This document shows positions 54,454 to 63,287 of a stretch of DNA of 64,000 bases, in pieces. The notes under the pieces were generated by a model. That model was given only the letters and a program-made list of their open reading frames with translations. It was not told the origin of the DNA and searched no databases. The translations under genes and the position numbers were made by a program. Source of the DNA: CAWJMN01 sp963844055 (lineage in GTDB: Bacteria > Planctomycetota > Planctomycetia > Pirellulales > Pirellulaceae); the NCBI GenBank assembly GCA_963844055.1, contig CAWJMN010000002.1, positions 496,001 to 560,000 of the forward strand. The letters are read 5' to 3'. How positions within the stretch are numbered: position 1 is the stretch's first letter; the number at the start of each line of letters is the position of its first letter.

Positions 54454-55200
54454 ATGTCGCTTTTGGCCAACCATCCCGATCGCTACAAACCGCAGCCTCA
54501 TGCCGGGCATGGGTGGGCCAGGATGACCGGCCTACTTTTGTGTCTGTTCGTCGCGGCAGTTCCTGCCACACCCATCCTGGCTCAAACGGCAGACGATCCA
54601 CTGATTAGCACCGAAGAAGAAATGCCGCGCTGGCGGGCCTATGCCGACGGACCACTTCAGGCGACCGATTTCAAGCTAGACGCCCCTGCCAGCCGAACCG
54701 AGCAAGAGGCAAAACATGACGCGATGATCTATCTCGACATCCGCGTCGACTATCGATACTCCACCAGCACCGGGGCCGGCAAGGTGACGCTGAAACCAGA
54801 AAAGATCAGCGTTTGGGCAGCGATGGACCTTAGCCGCAGCTGGTTTTCCTCCGGTGCCAAACGTCCGATGGCACTTCTCGACCATGAGCAAGGGCACTTC
54901 GACCTACATGAGTTGGCTGCTCGCAAGCTGCAGCGTGAACTCGATGCGCAGCTTGCAGGAGCAAAGCTAAAGTATACGGCTCGCACCGAACAAGAGGCGG
55001 TACAAAAGTTTAAAACCCAGTTGCAAAAATGGACTACGACCGCTGCACAGGATGCGATCCAGGCCAGCGTCGATTACGATAATCTAACCGGACATGGTAA
55101 AGTCGCCGAGCAGCAACAAGAGCTACGGCAATTGCAAATCCGCGAACTCGACCGCCTTCGCGCTCCCTCCTCCGCTAATGGCCGCAAGGCCACCCCGTAA
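54454..55200 (+). CDS. DUF922-like secreted protein with HExGH motif
   Basis: A protein of 248 aa from the ATG at 54454, or 225 aa from the ATG at 54523 where the signal peptide proper begins (MTGLLLCLFVAAVPATPILA). The mature part has an N-terminal beta region (DYRYSTSTGAGKVTLKPE) and the segment MALLDHEQGHFDLHELAARK, matching DUF922-type putative zinc peptidases (His-Glu-x-x-His). The C-terminal third is a helical, Gln-rich stretch (EQQQELRQLQIRELDRL). The frame runs upstream to 54250 with no domain content. Proposed as a periplasmic metallohydrolase; activity unproven. Confidence 0.7.
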   Translation: MSLLANHPDRYKPQPHAGHGWARMTGLLLCLFVAAVPATPILAQTADDPLISTEEEMPRWRAYADGPLQATDFKLDAPASRTEQEAKHDAMIYLDIRVDYRYSTSTGAGKVTLKPEKISVWAAMDLSRSWFSSGAKRPMALLDHEQGHFDLHELAARKLQRELDAQLAGAKLKYTARTEQEAVQKFKTQLQKWTTTAAQDAIQASVDYDNLTGHGKVAEQQQELRQLQIRELDRLRAPSSANGRKATP

Positions 55201-55235
55201 CCAGCCCTTCACGAATCGATTGAACCGTACTGGCT

Positions 55236-55787
55236 ATGATTGGCACCCTCCTCACCCATTGGACGATTCGCTTAGCACTGTTGTGCTATGTGGCCTATGG
55301 TGTTGGACAACTGGCAAGTCCCAAGTGGGCGGAACGCAACTTCGCGCGACTTCGCGTGATTTGGACGTTTGGCTGTGCATTCTTTTGCCTGCATGTATTA
55401 AGCGCCTTTGCCTTCTTCCATCACTTTAGTCATCAGGCCGCGTACGAAACGACCGCTCGTCAAACCCAAGAGATGCTGGGCTATGCCTTTGGTGAAGGGA
55501 TCTATTTCAGCTATCTGTTCCTGCTGATTTGGATTGCCGATTGCATCTGGCAATGGGTGCCTGGCCAAAATCGCAAACTCCCTGCCGGCATGGCGTGGGG
55601 CGTACACGCCTATATTTTCTTTATCGCCATCAACGGCGCCTTAGTGTTTGAAGGGGGCGTTACTCGCTGGTTCGGCATTCCGCTTACGCTGCTGCTGGCA
55701 ATCCTGGTGGTTCGCCGGTACCTCATCAAACCTGCGTGCGAAACGTCGAATGCGCCAGCCACCTTGCAGGAGGCCAACGCCCCGTGA
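55236..55787 (+). CDS. hypothetical integral membrane protein
   Basis: A protein of 183 aa with five predicted membrane helices: LTHWTIRLALLCYVAYGVGQ, VIWTFGCAFFCLHVLSAFAF, GEGIYFSYLFLLIWIADCIW, WGVHAYIFFIAINGALVFEG and IPLTLLLAILVVRRYLI. His residues lie near the second helix (FFHHFSHQAAYET). No family was assigned. Its stop codon overlaps the GTG start of the glycosyltransferase (CCGTGA), and the ribosome binding site for that gene lies inside its last codons, so the two are translationally coupled. Confidence 0.75.
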   Translation: MIGTLLTHWTIRLALLCYVAYGVGQLASPKWAERNFARLRVIWTFGCAFFCLHVLSAFAFFHHFSHQAAYETTARQTQEMLGYAFGEGIYFSYLFLLIWIADCIWQWVPGQNRKLPAGMAWGVHAYIFFIAINGALVFEGGVTRWFGIPLTLLLAILVVRRYLIKPACETSNAPATLQEANAP

Positions 55788-57122
55788 CGCCCCCTGCCCC
55801 ACCAAAGATTGCCTACCTCACCTCCGGTGCGGCCGGAATGTTTTGCGGAAGTTGTCTAAACGATAACAGCCTTGCCCGAGCGATGATTGCGCAAGGGGCG
55901 GATTGCGTGCTGGTTCCGCTGTATACACCGATCCGTACTGATAGCAAGAATGTCAGCGCCGACCAAGTCTTCTTCGGCGGCATCAACGTCTACTTGCAGC
56001 AGCGATACTCGATCTTTCGTTACCTGCCCAAGTGGCTGGATCGCTGGATTGATACGCCTTGGATCATACGAATGGCCACCGCGCGGCAGGTGAAGATCAC
56101 TGCGCGCGATCTGGGAGCAATGGCAGTCTCGATGCTGAAAGGGAGTGCCGGCTTTCAGCGCAAAGAGGTAACGCGATTGGTCGATTGGCTCAGTGGCGAT
56201 CTCACGCCTGACCTCGTCGTCTTCAGCAACATCCTGACGGCTGGCTGCGTGCCAGAGCTAAAACAAAAGCTCCCGTGCAAAGTGCTTGTCACCCTGCAAG
56301 GTGACGACATCTTCTTGCGCGGCTTGCAACAACCCTATCAGCAACAAGCCCTCGCGGAAATCCGCCGCTTGGCAGATCATATCGATGGCTTTTTAGTGCA
56401 TAGCGAGTTCTACGCCGACTCTATGGCAAAGTTTCTAGGCATCCCGCGTGAGAAGTGCCATCACCTGCCACTAGGGATCGATGTTGGCGAGTTCACACCG
56501 ACAAACACGCCACAAACCAAGCCTTCGCGGCCGCTTACGATTGGCTACTTGGCCCGGCTGAGCTCCTGAAAAAGGGCTGCACCTGCTGGCCGATGCCTTT
56601 ATCCACCTGCGTAACGAAATGTCCCAGCAAAACACAAAACTTCAAGAGGTTCACCTCGAGATCGGTGGCTGGTTGGGGGCCGATAACCAAGCGTATGTCG
56701 ACGAGGTGTTTACCAAACTGCGTACGGCAGGCCTGTCTGACGCTTTTCACTATCGTGGTGAACTGGATCGCAACGCTAAACTCGATTTACTCCGCTCGAT
56801 TGACGTCCTCTCGGTTCCCACCACCTACGAAGAGCCCAAGGGATTGTTCCTGCTCGAAGCGTTGGCCGCTGGCGTGCCGTATGTCCAGCCCAACCATGGC
56901 AGCTTCCCCGAAACCCATCAGCAGCTCGGCGGAGGGCTCCTCCACCAACCGGGCGACCCGGTCGACCTTGCCCATCGATTGGCAGAGCTGCTACTCGACG
57001 ATGAAAAACGGCACCAGTTGGGCCAAGCCGGGCAAGCGGCCGTTGTGGCCCACCGCTCTAGTTCTGCCATCGCGAAACAGGCCCTGGCGCTGTTTGATGG
57101 TTTGCTTGCGACGCCCTCTTAG
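55784..57122 (+). CDS. GT4 glycosyltransferase, broken by a +1 frameshift
   Basis: A GTG start at 55784, with AGGAGG nine bases upstream and inside the preceding gene, gives a 445-residue GT-B enzyme if the base at 56561 is skipped. The acceptor domain begins KIAYLTSGAAGMFCGSCLND. The linker leads to LTIGYLARL, where zero frame reads to TGA within three codons. In the other frame the consensus continues APEKGLHLLADAFIHLR, and the catalytic EPKGLFLLEALAAGVPYVQP (E-x7-E) follows. It probably uses a nucleotide sugar and belongs to the capsule/glycolipid-type GT4 group. Unshifted translation gives only the first domain. Confidence 0.85.
56558..56564 (+). other. +1 frameshift site in the GT4 gene (CTG A GCT)
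   Basis: Zero frame reads CGG CTG AGC TCC TGA. Skipping A at 56561 gives CGG CTG GCT CCT GAA AAA GGG, that is Arg-Leu-Ala-Pro-Glu-Lys-Gly, the classical GT4 motif. In the +1 frame a TGA lies immediately before GCT, so the shift must happen at or after this point. Confidence 0.85.
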
Positions 57123-57152
57123 AGCGCGCCGACAAACGGCACCGCGCATAAA

Positions 57153-57184
57153 AAAAGGCTCTTGCCCTGCGACAGAAGCCTTTT
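57153..57184 (-). terminator. rho-independent terminator, tRNA-Leu / GT4 gene
   Basis: AAAAGGCT (57153-57160) pairs with AGCCTTTT (57177-57184). T-tracts occur on both strands, so it can serve tRNA-Leu on the minus strand and the GT4 gene on the plus strand. Confidence 0.75.
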
Positions 57185-57188
57185 CCAA

Positions 57189-57272
57189 TGCGGTCGAAAG
57201 GGTTTGAACCTTCACGCCATTGCTGGCGCCAGCCCCTCAAGCTGGTGCGTCTGCCAATTCCGCCACGACCGC
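57189..57272 (-). tRNA. tRNA-Leu (anticodon GAG)
   Basis: An 84-base type II tRNA on the minus strand: acceptor GCGGTCG/CGACCGC, D arm with GGCGGAATTGGCAGACGC, anticodon stem CCAGC/GCTGG with loop TTGAGGG (GAG), long variable arm GCGCCAGCAATGGCGT, and T arm GGTTCAAACCC. The discriminator base is A. CCA is not encoded. It decodes CUC and CUU. Confidence 0.95.
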
Positions 57273-57374
57273 GAACTGACTCCTATAAATGTAAGTGCTT
57301 TCCGAAAGCCGTCAAGGTACCGCCCTAACCGTCACAACCCCAACGACTTACAGCAAATAACTAGGCACAAGGCG

Positions 57375-58979
57375 TTAGGCCCGGCGCTTCACAACCAAGA
57401 CCGTTTGATCTTCACCCGCCAAGCTTCCCTCCTGACGAAGCAGGGCTTCGATCTTGGCTCCAATCTCCTTGGCAGAAAGCCGCGATGCCATTTGCACGCA
57501 GGCCTGAATTTTCGATTGCATCACGCTCGGCCGGATTCCCTTCATCCCAGCCAAGACCCCCTGGCTGAGCAGAACCAGAATTTCTCCCAGCTCAAGGCGA
57601 ATCGCTAGTTGAGGAAAGCGGGTATCAGGCTCGCTACCCAGTGGGCCGCAGTTGCCGCTCAGCCATTGTGCTTTGCGTCCACGCAGTTCGTTCCCCTGGA
57701 TATGCAGCCCTTGAACCGATCCTGCCAACGATAGCTGAACGTCACCGCTCTTGGAGTCGATCAGGCCATAGCCAAACGAGGCAAACTGATCCCCCACCGA
57801 TGTCGTCCAAATCGTTTCGTTGACTCGCTCCAAAAGCTGAGCGGGTGTATGGGTATAGGCCGCATGCGACTTCGACGCAGCCTGAACCGAGGCCATGCTC
57901 AGCCCGGCTTCAAGCGACTTTCCTTCGGCATCACCCACGGTGATCGCAATCCGGCCATCGTTCAGAATCGTCCAGTCGTAGAAGTCGCCGCCGAGGGCAT
58001 CCTTCTGTCCGGTCCAGCCGGCCATGTCGAGTTCATCGACCATCGGCGTGACGGCTGGCAGACGGACTTGCTGCCAACGGCTGGCTTTGGTGAGCTGTTG
58101 ATCGATTTGCTTGGACTCAGTCCCCGCGACAAGCAGCATCTCACGTTCCAGGTCGGCTGCCAAACGGCCGGCAATGATCTCTGCCATGTTGGCTTGCTCA
58201 TCGGTGAAATCGCGGATTTCATCGTGATAGAACCACAGCGTTCCTAGCGGGATCGAAGGGCTGGAAACGGGGACGCAAATCGCGGCCGCAAAGTTTTCTG
58301 GGCACTTCCATTCTGGCATGGAGGCAACATCCTCCAGAACGACGGCATGGCCCACAAGGGCTTCTAAATCGGCCAGCGCACCTCGGAGTGAGCGAGGAGC
58401 TTCCAGCAGTCGTTCCGTAGGCAAGCCAACGGCCGAGCGGAGCTTCAACTGCGTCGTCGATTCATCCAGCAGGTACAATCCCCCTGCCTTGCAACCCAAA
58501 GCTTGCAGGCCGGAGTGAAGCACCGCCTCCAGCCGCTCCGAAAGGTGCTTTGCTTCGTCTTCACGCTTGGTGACCGGAACGCCAGCGGCCAATTCGGCTT
58601 CTCGCTCTCGCAAGGCATGGCGCAGTGTTTCATTTTCGGCCAGCAGCTCGGCCAGAACCACCGCCAGTTCTTGAGCCTTCTGCAGCGAAACCGGCGTATC
58701 AGTCCGCCAGTGGGTGTCGCTTCCTTCGAAGCTGAGATTCTTCGAAAGAGAGACCTGCAGCGGGCGAGCTTCCCCCTGGGCCTGCAGAGTTGCCGACCAA
58801 AGGGCCGACTCGTCGAGGTTGTCTTGGTCCATCCGCAGATTCCAGCCCGTGGCAGCCATGAAGGCTTGGCTGAGCTGTCCTTTGCGGGGCGATTCCACAG
58901 CGGTCATCACGCTGTTCGAGTCTAGAGATCCGCCATCGGCTTGCCGGTGCAACTTCAAATGCGAGGAAGGCTTGTTCAC
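57375..58979 (-). CDS. GAF plus SpoIIE/PP2C-type serine phosphatase
   Basis: A protein of 534 aa (GTG at 58979; the frame is open to 59033, and an ATG at 58907 is also possible). After a variable N-terminus (about 100 residues) and a coiled segment (ELAVVLAELLAENETLRHAL), a GAF domain spans about residues 145-285 (LHSGLQALGCKAGGLYLLDE, AAAICVPVSSPSIPLGTLWF). The SpoIIE-type phosphatase domain follows, with the metal-binding KDALGGDFYDW and ITVGDAEGKSLEAGLSMA, and the GYGLIDSKSGDVQLSLAG segment. RsbU-like enzymes of this design dephosphorylate anti-sigma antagonists in stress signalling. No sigma-factor partner is adjacent. Confidence 0.88.
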   Translation of the reverse strand: MNKPSSHLKLHRQADGGSLDSNSVMTAVESPRKGQLSQAFMAATGWNLRMDQDNLDESALWSATLQAQGEARPLQVSLSKNLSFEGSDTHWRTDTPVSLQKAQELAVVLAELLAENETLRHALREREAELAAGVPVTKREDEAKHLSERLEAVLHSGLQALGCKAGGLYLLDESTTQLKLRSAVGLPTERLLEAPRSLRGALADLEALVGHAVVLEDVASMPEWKCPENFAAAICVPVSSPSIPLGTLWFYHDEIRDFTDEQANMAEIIAGRLAADLEREMLLVAGTESKQIDQQLTKASRWQQVRLPAVTPMVDELDMAGWTGQKDALGGDFYDWTILNDGRIAITVGDAEGKSLEAGLSMASVQAASKSHAAYTHTPAQLLERVNETIWTTSVGDQFASFGYGLIDSKSGDVQLSLAGSVQGLHIQGNELRGRKAQWLSGNCGPLGSEPDTRFPQLAIRLELGEILVLLSQGVLAGMKGIRPSVMQSKIQACVQMASRLSAKEIGAKIEALLRQEGSLAGEDQTVLVVKRRA

Positions 58980-59221
58980 GGTGTTTCTCTGCCAATCGGA
59001 AGGACATGGGGCGATGCATACCCTCCTTGGCAATCTACGGCGACCGCCGACCTTCCCTGACCGGCATAGGTCACCATCGACGTTGACGACGACAAAGCTT
59101 GGGCAATTTCGGGGAAATATTCTGCATGGCGAATCTGTACCGTGGACTAACCCTTACAGCCGTTACAGCCCGCATTGCTTTACAAAATGCGTTTGCCCTG
59201 TCTGTCTTCCCGCGCAAAAAA
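58980..59221. other. upstream region of the GAF-SpoIIE gene
   Basis: No separate gene is supported. An AAGGAGG and an ATG in another frame (59019) open a 106-residue antisense-like frame with no recognisable content; it is noted but not annotated. Confidence 0.35.
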
Positions 59222-59253
59222 AGACACCCATCGCCCGAAGGCCATGGGTGTCT
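59222..59253 (-). terminator. rho-independent terminator after korB
   Basis: On the minus strand AGACACCCAT pairs perfectly with ATGGGTGTCT around a twelve-base loop and is followed by TTTTTTTGCG. It begins about 30 bases past the korB stop. Confidence 0.9.
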
Positions 59254-59284
59254 TGATGTTTACCGTTGTTCGCTTTGGACGCGA

Positions 59285-60301
59285 CTAGCTTACCGTCCAG
59301 GTCTCGCCACTGTTGAACAGCTTGGCCAAGTCCCCTTCGCCCCGCTTCTCACGAGCGACTTCAATTTGACGGTTCAGTTCCACATCGTAGCGAGGAGCTT
59401 CGACATCGCGGAACACGCCAATTGGCTCTGGGAAGTGTGGGTAGTGCATCCGGCTGAGGAGGTAAGCCAAAGTTGGCTCAGGTGCCTTCTCATCATGGAA
59501 CAGCAGGTCGTCTGGATTGACGCCCTTGCCCAGCTCTACCACTTCAGGCTCGGTACCGTTCAGGCGGATACCCTTGTCCTTGTTCTTGCCAAAGATCAAT
59601 GGCTTGCCATGTTCCAGTTCAATAACGGTGTCCAGCTTGGATTCCTTGGACGTTGCATAGTCCCAGGCGCCATCGTTGAACACGTTGCAGTTTTGATAGA
59701 TCTCAACGAAAGCAGTTCCCTTGTGCTCTGCAGCACGCTTGAGGGTCTCGCTCAAGTGCTTGATATTCACGTCGATCGAACGGGCAACGAAGGTGGCTTC
59801 GCAACCGATGGCAACCGAAAGTGGGTGCAATGGATTGTCGATCACACCCATCGGCGTGCTCTTGGTGACCTTGCCCAAAGGCGAAGTTGGCGAGTACTGC
59901 CCCTTCGTCAAACCATAGATCCGGTTGTTGAACAACAGGATCTTCACATCCATGTTACGGCGGATGCAATGCATCAAGTGATTGCCACCGATCGATAGGC
60001 CGTCACCGTCACCGGTAACAACCCAAACTTGCAAATCGGGGCGAGCACTCTTCAGACCGCTGGCAAAGCCAGGAGCACGGCCGTGAATGCTGTGCATCCC
60101 GTAAGTGTTCATGTAGTAAGGGAAACGGCTGCTGCAGCCGATGCCCGAGATGAACACGACATTTTCGCGAGCAACGCCGAGTTGCGGCATTACCTTTTTC
60201 ATCTGGGCCAAAATGGAATAATCGCCGCAACCGGGGCACCAACGGATGTCCTGATCACTGGCAAAGTCTTGAGCAGTAAGGGTAGGAAGTTCAGTGGCCA
60301 T
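59285..60301 (-). CDS. korB: 2-oxoacid:ferredoxin oxidoreductase, beta subunit
   Basis: A protein of 338 aa. The beta subunit binds thiamine diphosphate and, in this family, a 4Fe-4S cluster; with KorA it oxidatively decarboxylates 2-oxoglutarate (or a related 2-oxoacid) to the acyl-CoA and reduces ferredoxin. Visible are the cluster/TPP segment IRWCPGCGDYSILAQMK, GIGCSSRFPYYMNTYGMHSI, and the TPP motif GDGDGLSIGGNHLMHCIRRN through FNNRIYGLTKGQYSPTS. The upstream ATG-less extension (to 60394) is not needed. It lies 125 bases after korA. Confidence 0.95.
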   Translation of the reverse strand: MATELPTLTAQDFASDQDIRWCPGCGDYSILAQMKKVMPQLGVARENVVFISGIGCSSRFPYYMNTYGMHSIHGRAPGFASGLKSARPDLQVWVVTGDGDGLSIGGNHLMHCIRRNMDVKILLFNNRIYGLTKGQYSPTSPLGKVTKSTPMGVIDNPLHPLSVAIGCEATFVARSIDVNIKHLSETLKRAAEHKGTAFVEIYQNCNVFNDGAWDYATSKESKLDTVIELEHGKPLIFGKNKDKGIRLNGTEPEVVELGKGVNPDDLLFHDEKAPEPTLAYLLSRMHYPHFPEPIGVFRDVEAPRYDVELNRQIEVAREKRGEGDLAKLFNSGETWTVS

Positions 60302-60426
60302 GTTCTTAGCTATAGAAAAGTTGTGTTGTGAAATTGCTTGTTCGGTAAGGAGGTTCGGTCCAGTTGATAAAACCAGCACTAGGCCGTGCGACACTTCTCA
60401 GCATCGCACGGAAGTGGCTTAGCCAA

Positions 60427-62298
60427 CTAGCCGTCAATTTGCTTCTTGATGGCGGTTACCAATTCTTGAACGGCGAATGGCCGGCCTTGAATCTTGTTCA
60501 GGCCAACGGCGTCGACCAAATACTTGGCGCGGATGAAGTGCTTGAGCTGGCCCATGTTGAGCTCAGGTACCAAGACCTTCTTGTAGCTCTTCAGGATGTC
60601 GCCCAAGTTGCGTGGGAACGGATTGAGCCAACGCAGGTGAGCATGAGCCACCTTGTAACCTTGCTCTAGGCACTCTTCAACTGCCGTCTTGCAAGCACCA
60701 TAAGTGCCGCCCCAGCTCAATACGAGCAGGTCACCGGTCTCTGGACCTTCCACTTCTTGTAGTGGGATTTCCAAAGCGACGTTTTCCGTCTTTTGGGCAC
60801 GGGTGTGAATCATGTGCTCATGGTTTTCAGGCTCGTAGTTGACGTTGCCCGTACCATCTTGCTTCTCCAGGCCGCCGACGCGATGCATCAGCCCCTTCGT
60901 CCCTGGCAAAGCCCAAGGGCGAGCAAGCAATTCATCACGCTTGTAAGGCATGAACTTCTCGCCAGCTGGCATCGGGCCTTCTGGGTGAACGATCTTGATC
61001 TTCGGCAGATTGTTCACGTCTGGAATGAGCCATGGCTCGCTACCGTTGGCAATGTAACCGTCGGACAGCACCATCACTGGCGTCATAAAGCGAACAGCAA
61101 TCCGCCAAGCTTCGATAGCAACGTCAAAGCAATCGCCAGGGCTGCGAGCAGCAATCACAGGCATTGGAGCTTCGCCGTTACGACCAACAATCGCTTGGAA
61201 CAAGTCCGCTTGTTCGGTCTTAGTTGGCAAGCCCGTGCTCGGACCACCACGCTGAATGTTGATGATCAGCAGCGGCAATTCCATCATGATGGCCAGGCCC
61301 ATCGCTTCGGTCTTCAAAGCGATACCAGGACCGCTCGAAGTGGTAATGCCCATCGCACCGCCGTAAGCAGCACCAATGGCCGAAGTGATCGCAGCGATTT
61401 CGTCTTCCGCTTGGAAGGTGCGAACGCCAAAGTTCTTGTACTTGCTCAGCTCGTGCAAAATATCGCTGGCAGGCGTAATTGGGTAAGAGCCCAGGAACAA
61501 TTCCTTGTTGCTCAGCTTGGCAGCGGCCATCAAGCCCCAGGCCATTGCCGTGTTACCCATCATGTTGCGATAGTTGCCCGGTGGCAGCTTGGCCTTGTCG
61601 ACGCGATAGCTGCTGATGAACGCATCGGTCGTTTCACCGTAGTTCCAGCCCGCACGCAAAGCACGCTTGTTCGATTCGATGATCTCTGGCTTGCTGGCAA
61701 ACTTTTGTTCCAGGAAGCGGACGGTGGGGTCCATGTCACGGCCGTACAGCCAGTAGACCAAGCCGAGTGCAAAGAAGTTTTTGCAACGATCGACTTCCTT
61801 GGTGCTCATCCCCATGTCTTTCATCGCTTCACGCGTGATTTTCGTCATGGAGATTTTGAACACCTGGTAGTCATCCAGTACATGCGTGTCCAAAGGATTG
61901 GTTTCATACTTGGCCAACTCCAGATCGCTCTTTTCAAAGCTGTCGGAGTTGATGATCAAGATGCCACCCTTACGCAGGTCCTTCAGGTTGGTCTTCAAGG
62001 CGGCGGCATTCATTACCACCAAGGCGTCCAATTGATCGCCAGGCGTAAAGATGTCTTCAGCGGCGAAGTGAACCTGGAAACCGCTCACACCGAACAGCGT
62101 TCCGCGCGGGGCACGAATCTCAGCCGGATAGTCCGGAAACGTTGCGACGTCGCTTCCCATCAAAGCGGCGGTACGCGTGAACTGATCACCCGTGATTTGC
62201 ATACCATCGCCCGAGTCACCCGCAAAGCGGATCGTGGCGCTGGGAATTTGCTGCACGTTCTTAGAACTTGTTAGAACTGGTTCAACGGTAGTGGACAT
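60427..62298 (-). CDS. korA: 2-oxoacid:ferredoxin oxidoreductase, alpha subunit with fused gamma domain
   Basis: A protein of 623 aa from the ATG at 62298. The first 190 residues are the gamma (pyruvate/ketoisovalerate) domain: IRFAGDSGDGMQITGDQFTR, FPDYPAEIRAPRGTLFGVSG. The alpha pyrimidine-binding domain follows: LGSYPITPASDILHELSKY, TFQAEDEIAAITSAIGAAYG, ITTSSGPGIALKTEAMGLAI and INIQRGGPSTGLPTKTEQAD. The C-terminal transketolase-like domain ends VLSWGGTYGACKTAVEECL. Gene fusion of gamma to alpha is normal for the KorA/2-oxoglutarate type. First of the two-gene korAB operon. It implies ferredoxin-linked carbon flow beside or instead of the usual dehydrogenase. Confidence 0.95.
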   Translation of the reverse strand: MSTTVEPVLTSSKNVQQIPSATIRFAGDSGDGMQITGDQFTRTAALMGSDVATFPDYPAEIRAPRGTLFGVSGFQVHFAAEDIFTPGDQLDALVVMNAAALKTNLKDLRKGGILIINSDSFEKSDLELAKYETNPLDTHVLDDYQVFKISMTKITREAMKDMGMSTKEVDRCKNFFALGLVYWLYGRDMDPTVRFLEQKFASKPEIIESNKRALRAGWNYGETTDAFISSYRVDKAKLPPGNYRNMMGNTAMAWGLMAAAKLSNKELFLGSYPITPASDILHELSKYKNFGVRTFQAEDEIAAITSAIGAAYGGAMGITTSSGPGIALKTEAMGLAIMMELPLLIINIQRGGPSTGLPTKTEQADLFQAIVGRNGEAPMPVIAARSPGDCFDVAIEAWRIAVRFMTPVMVLSDGYIANGSEPWLIPDVNNLPKIKIVHPEGPMPAGEKFMPYKRDELLARPWALPGTKGLMHRVGGLEKQDGTGNVNYEPENHEHMIHTRAQKTENVALEIPLQEVEGPETGDLLVLSWGGTYGACKTAVEECLEQGYKVAHAHLRWLNPFPRNLGDILKSYKKVLVPELNMGQLKHFIRAKYLVDAVGLNKIQGRPFAVQELVTAIKKQIDG

Positions 62299-63287
62299 AT
62301 GCGAAGCTACTAACCTTTCCAAAACAGGCTGGCCCAAACTCCTTGGACCTTGATAGTTGACTCAATCAGCTCGAATAAAACTGCAAGAAGTGGCGTGGCC
62401 CCTTCCTGACTTATTTTTTGTGCTCAAAAAACCCTTAAGGCAGTCCACTTCATCCTGGAGGAACACCCTGTCTGCATTCCCAAGAGAGGCGAAAAACTGC
62501 CCAAAAATTCCCCGCAGGCCGCGAGGTCTGCCCAATCACAAAATCCCTACAAAAAAGCCTACCAGTCCCCCTAAAACCCCACAAGGGACGCTGCCGCAGG
62601 CCGGGCTTAAAGCCCAGGCCTAACTGCAATCCTGATGCATGTTTAGGGGAGTCAAAACCAGCGACTTTGCACCCTCCGCGAGGTGTGCGCCAGCAAGGAT
62701 CATGGATTTAGCGCGAACCTTACCGCGCATGCCATTCGCTGAAAACGCCAATCCCAAGCAAATGGTTGGCATTTTGGGACTGCTCTATTATCGGCCGTTC
62801 CACGAAATTCCCTGCTGCCGAGGAAGTCTGCGCATTGCCGCTAATCCGCTGGGGCAAGAATGGCTTCCCTTAGTTTCAGGCCAAGGCAGCCCCAATTAAA
62901 CGGTGTGCGGCCGGCAGACAACACGGCCTAAGTCCCCCCCTAAAAATGATTTGCGACATTTCGCAGTCCGCTTTGCACGCTTAGACCTAATCCCATTTCC
63001 ATTTCTGCTCATTGGTCCTCGTTCCGCCCCAAGAAAGATCCGTTCTCCAGTCCGTTTCTCAATAGACACCTGCTTCTTTGGCCTGTTTGAGAGCCAATAA
63101 CAGCCTGTTTCAAAAAACACAATCGCGCCCACTTTTCCCTTGACAAGCAGCCGTAAAACCAGCCTTCTTCTTCGAAGTTTTTTGGTTCTATGCCTGTTTT
63201 GAACATGGAGATAAGCCATAATCCCGCCTAAGCCCACCTTGAGAATTGGCGATCTCTCCCACCCTCTTTCCCGCCGACGCCCAATCC
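62299..63287. other. large intergenic region
   Basis: Nearly 1 kb between divergent korA and the phosphatase-superfamily gene. No gene, tRNA or clear regulatory RNA can be supported. The plus strand is rich in C and A (for example runs of CCCC and AAAA around 62500-62620). Promoters for both genes must be here; a small RNA cannot be excluded. Confidence 0.45.

Noticed and set aside
60793..62274. 493-codon plus-strand open frame opposite korA
   Set aside because: It lies entirely antisense to a clearly conserved enzyme gene, has no recognisable domain and is explained by codon bias of the sense strand.
62357..62899. Two short open frames in the large intergenic region
   Set aside because: They have no ribosome binding site, no domain and a composition like the surrounding non-coding sequence.
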